64,000 nt of DNA from Mycobacterium kyorinense (GTDB taxonomy: Bacteria; Actinomycetota; Actinomycetes; Mycobacteriales; Mycobacteriaceae). Location of the stretch: the NCBI RefSeq assembly GCF_001672775.1, contig NZ_LZKJ01000197.1, positions 1-64,000 on the forward strand. Direction: 5' to 3'. Below the pieces are notes generated by a model that saw only the letters and a list, made by a program, of their open reading frames with translations, searched no databases and had not been told where the DNA came from. Both the position numbers and the translations under genes were made by a program. This document shows, piece by piece, positions 61,700 through 64,000 of the stretch. The number at the start of each line of letters is the position of its first letter. Positions within the stretch are counted from its first letter, which is position 1.

Positions 61700-63376
61700 T
61701 CAAATTTCCAGCACCGTCGGCACGATCATCGGCTGGCGACGGTAGGTTTCACCCACCCACTTGCCGACCGTGCGCCGCACCGCTTGGGCGATCCGGGCTG
61801 GGTCGGTGACGTTCTCGGCCGCCAGCGATTCCAGTTCGGCCTCGACCTTGCGCACGGCGGGCTCGAGCGCCTTGGGGTCTTCGGAGAATCCGCGCGAATA
61901 CAGGTGCGGCAATGCGGCGGGCTGACCGGTGCCGCGGCGCACCACGACGGTGACGGCGACGAAGCCCGATGACAGGATGAGCCGTTCACCCAGGGTGATG
62001 TCGCCGACGTCGCCGGTGATCAGCCCGTCGACGAACATCTTGCCGACCGGCACCGCACCGGCGATGGTGGCTTTGCCGGCCACAAGATCGACGCTCACGC
62101 CGTTCTCGGCCAACAGGATCGACTCCTCGGGCACCCCGGTGCGAGCAGCCAGTGCGGCGTTGGCGCGCAGCATTCGCCAGGTCCCGTGTACCGGCATGAC
62201 CTGGCGAGGCCGCACCCCGTTATAGAGGAACAGCAACTCACCCGCGTAAGCGTGCCCCGAAACATGCACTCGCACTTGTTGATTGGTGACAACGCGAGCG
62301 CCGATCTTCGACAGGGCGTCGATGACTCCGTACACGGCTTCTTCGTTACCCGGTATCAGCGACGACGACAAGATGATCAGGTCGTCGGCACTCAGCGTGA
62401 TGCTGCGGTGTTCGCCACGCGACATCCGCGACAGCGCTGACATCGGCTCGCCCTGAGTGCCGGTGGTAATCAACACCACCCGTTCGGGTGGCATCATTTC
62501 CGCCGCCCCGATGTCGAGCAGATTCGAGTCGTCCACCCGCAAAAACCCGAGCTCGCGGGCGATGCCCATGTTGCGGACCATGGAACGCCCGACGAACGAC
62601 ACCCGCCGGTCCAATGCCACTGCCGCGTCGATGATCTGCTGCACCCGGTCCACGTTGGAGGCAAAGCACGCGACGATCACCCGGCCCTCGGCGCCGCGGA
62701 TCAACCGGTGCAGCGTCGGGCCGACCTCGCTTTCCGACGGCCCGACGCCGGGAATCTCGGCGTTGGTCGAATCACACAGAAACAGGTCCACCCCATCGGC
62801 ACCGAGCCGCGACATACCGGGCAGGTCGGTGGGGCGCCCGTCGAGCGGCAACTGGTCGAGCTTGATGTCACCAGTGTGCAGAACGGTTCCCGCGCCCGTG
62901 CGCACCGCGATCGCCAGCGCATCGGGGATCGAATGGTTGACCGCGAAGTACTCGCACTCGAACACCCCGTGAGTGCTACGCATGCCCTCGGCGACTTCGA
63001 TGAACACCGGCTTGAGCTGGTGTTCACGACATTTCGCGGCGACCAAGGCCAAGGTGAACTTCGAGCCGACGACCGGAATGTCGGGGCGCAGCTTGAGCAG
63101 GAACGGGATTGCCCCGATGTGGTCTTCGTGGGCGTGGGTCAACACCAGCGCCTCGACTTCGTCGAGTCGCTCTTCGATATGCCGCAGGTCCGGCAGGATC
63201 AGATCGACGGCGGGCTCGTCGTGGGTGGGAAACATGACTCCGCAGTCGATGATCAGCAGTCGGCCGAGATGCTCGAAAACCGTCATGTTGCGGCCGATTT
63301 CGCTGATCCCGCCCAGCGCAGTAACCCGTAGTCCGCCAGTGGTCAACGGTCCTGGCGGAGAAAGCTCTAGATCCAC
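61700..63376 (-). CDS. rnj: Ribonuclease J
   Basis: RNase J is a metallo-beta-lactamase/beta-CASP nuclease with 5'-3' exonuclease and endonuclease activity in mRNA and rRNA processing. The 558 residues equal M. tuberculosis RNase J. The metal motif LTHAHEDHIGAIPFL is near 78-92, with NHSIPDALAI and HTGDIKLDQ beyond it. The beta-CASP domain includes RVIVACFASNVDRVQQII (about 232) and the late HVSGHAYAGELLFLYNGVRP (about 370). GTG 63376 lies 7 bases after the dapA stop, so the two are co-transcribed. Confidence 0.96.
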   Translation of the reverse strand: MDLELSPPGPLTTGGLRVTALGGISEIGRNMTVFEHLGRLLIIDCGVMFPTHDEPAVDLILPDLRHIEERLDEVEALVLTHAHEDHIGAIPFLLKLRPDIPVVGSKFTLALVAAKCREHQLKPVFIEVAEGMRSTHGVFECEYFAVNHSIPDALAIAVRTGAGTVLHTGDIKLDQLPLDGRPTDLPGMSRLGADGVDLFLCDSTNAEIPGVGPSESEVGPTLHRLIRGAEGRVIVACFASNVDRVQQIIDAAVALDRRVSFVGRSMVRNMGIARELGFLRVDDSNLLDIGAAEMMPPERVVLITTGTQGEPMSALSRMSRGEHRSITLSADDLIILSSSLIPGNEEAVYGVIDALSKIGARVVTNQQVRVHVSGHAYAGELLFLYNGVRPRQVMPVHGTWRMLRANAALAARTGVPEESILLAENGVSVDLVAGKATIAGAVPVGKMFVDGLITGDVGDITLGERLILSSGFVAVTVVVRRGTGQPAALPHLYSRGFSEDPKALEPAVRKVEAELESLAAENVTDPARIAQAVRRTVGKWVGETYRRQPMIVPTVLEI

Positions 63377-63383
63377 TTGGGGG

Positions 63384-64000
<617 letters not shown>

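Overview
The window is a GC-rich (roughly two-thirds G+C) stretch of a mycobacterial chromosome. Gene content and order match the Mycobacterium tuberculosis block from dxs1 (Rv2682c) to dapA (Rv2753c) almost gene for gene, and several proteins have exactly the M. tuberculosis length (Dut 154, IdeR 230, SthA 468, NrdR 154, RecX 174, RNase J 558 residues). It is not the tuberculosis complex itself: recA has no intein, no PE_PGRS gene lies beside ephG, a pspN-like gene is missing, only one of the two ArsB-type genes is present, and several genes that M. tuberculosis lacks here have been inserted. Orthologue names come from memory of that genome and from the translated sequences; no search was run.

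Layout. 1-460: a VOC-fold gene flanked by a perfect 77-bp inverted repeat. 457-9054: isoprenoid synthesis (dxs), a CBS protein, an ArsB/NhaD permease, an RNA methyltransferase, an APC permease and the two Trk potassium regulators ceoB/ceoC. 9005-15772: small conserved actinobacterial genes, dut, cei, suhB and ppgK. 15963-22016: the sigma factor and iron block (sigA, a YihY protein, sigB, ideR). 22032-30952: sthA, an inserted serine-protease lipoprotein, PAC2, hydrolase and PhzF genes, nitrobindin, nrdR, and the divergent SOS pair chiZ/lexA. 30960-43174: LGFP-repeat protein, TerC, fadE20, inserted FmdE-like and DEAD-box genes, hflX, dapF, an inserted YefM/YoeB toxin-antitoxin pair, miaA, and an EamA permease. 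43617-48623: DUF349 protein, miaB operon and recX-recA. 48750-51063: an island between recA and its usual neighbour, holding an EspC-like protein, a WXG/DUF6973 effector and a small lipoprotein. 51286-64000: DUF3046, a glycosyltransferase, ephG, the envelope-stress operon clgR-pspA-pspM, pgsA3, argA, ftsK, a mycofactocin-type SDR operon, rnj and the start-truncated dapA.

How it works together. The window carries a dense stress-response network. sigB and clgR share an ECF-type promoter architecture (GGAAC, 17 bases, CGTT) expected for SigE/SigH. lexA, chiZ and recA carry SOS boxes, and recA also has a RecA-NDp (PafBC) promoter. A perfect CRP palindrome sits between the DUF4193 gene and cei. 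At least fifteen genes have a TANNNT hexamer ending 6-7 bases before the start codon, the layout of leaderless transcripts.

The most interesting feature is the 51063-49086 island. Its three genes are tightly coupled and look like a type VII secretion-linked toxin with a lipoprotein immunity partner. Next are the YefM/YoeB module with a four-fold GTAC operator, the triple SOS array before chiZ, a 34-bp hairpin element repeated directly before three start codons, and the decamer array running through the ftsK stop codon. No rRNA, tRNA, CRISPR array, prophage or transposase gene was seen.
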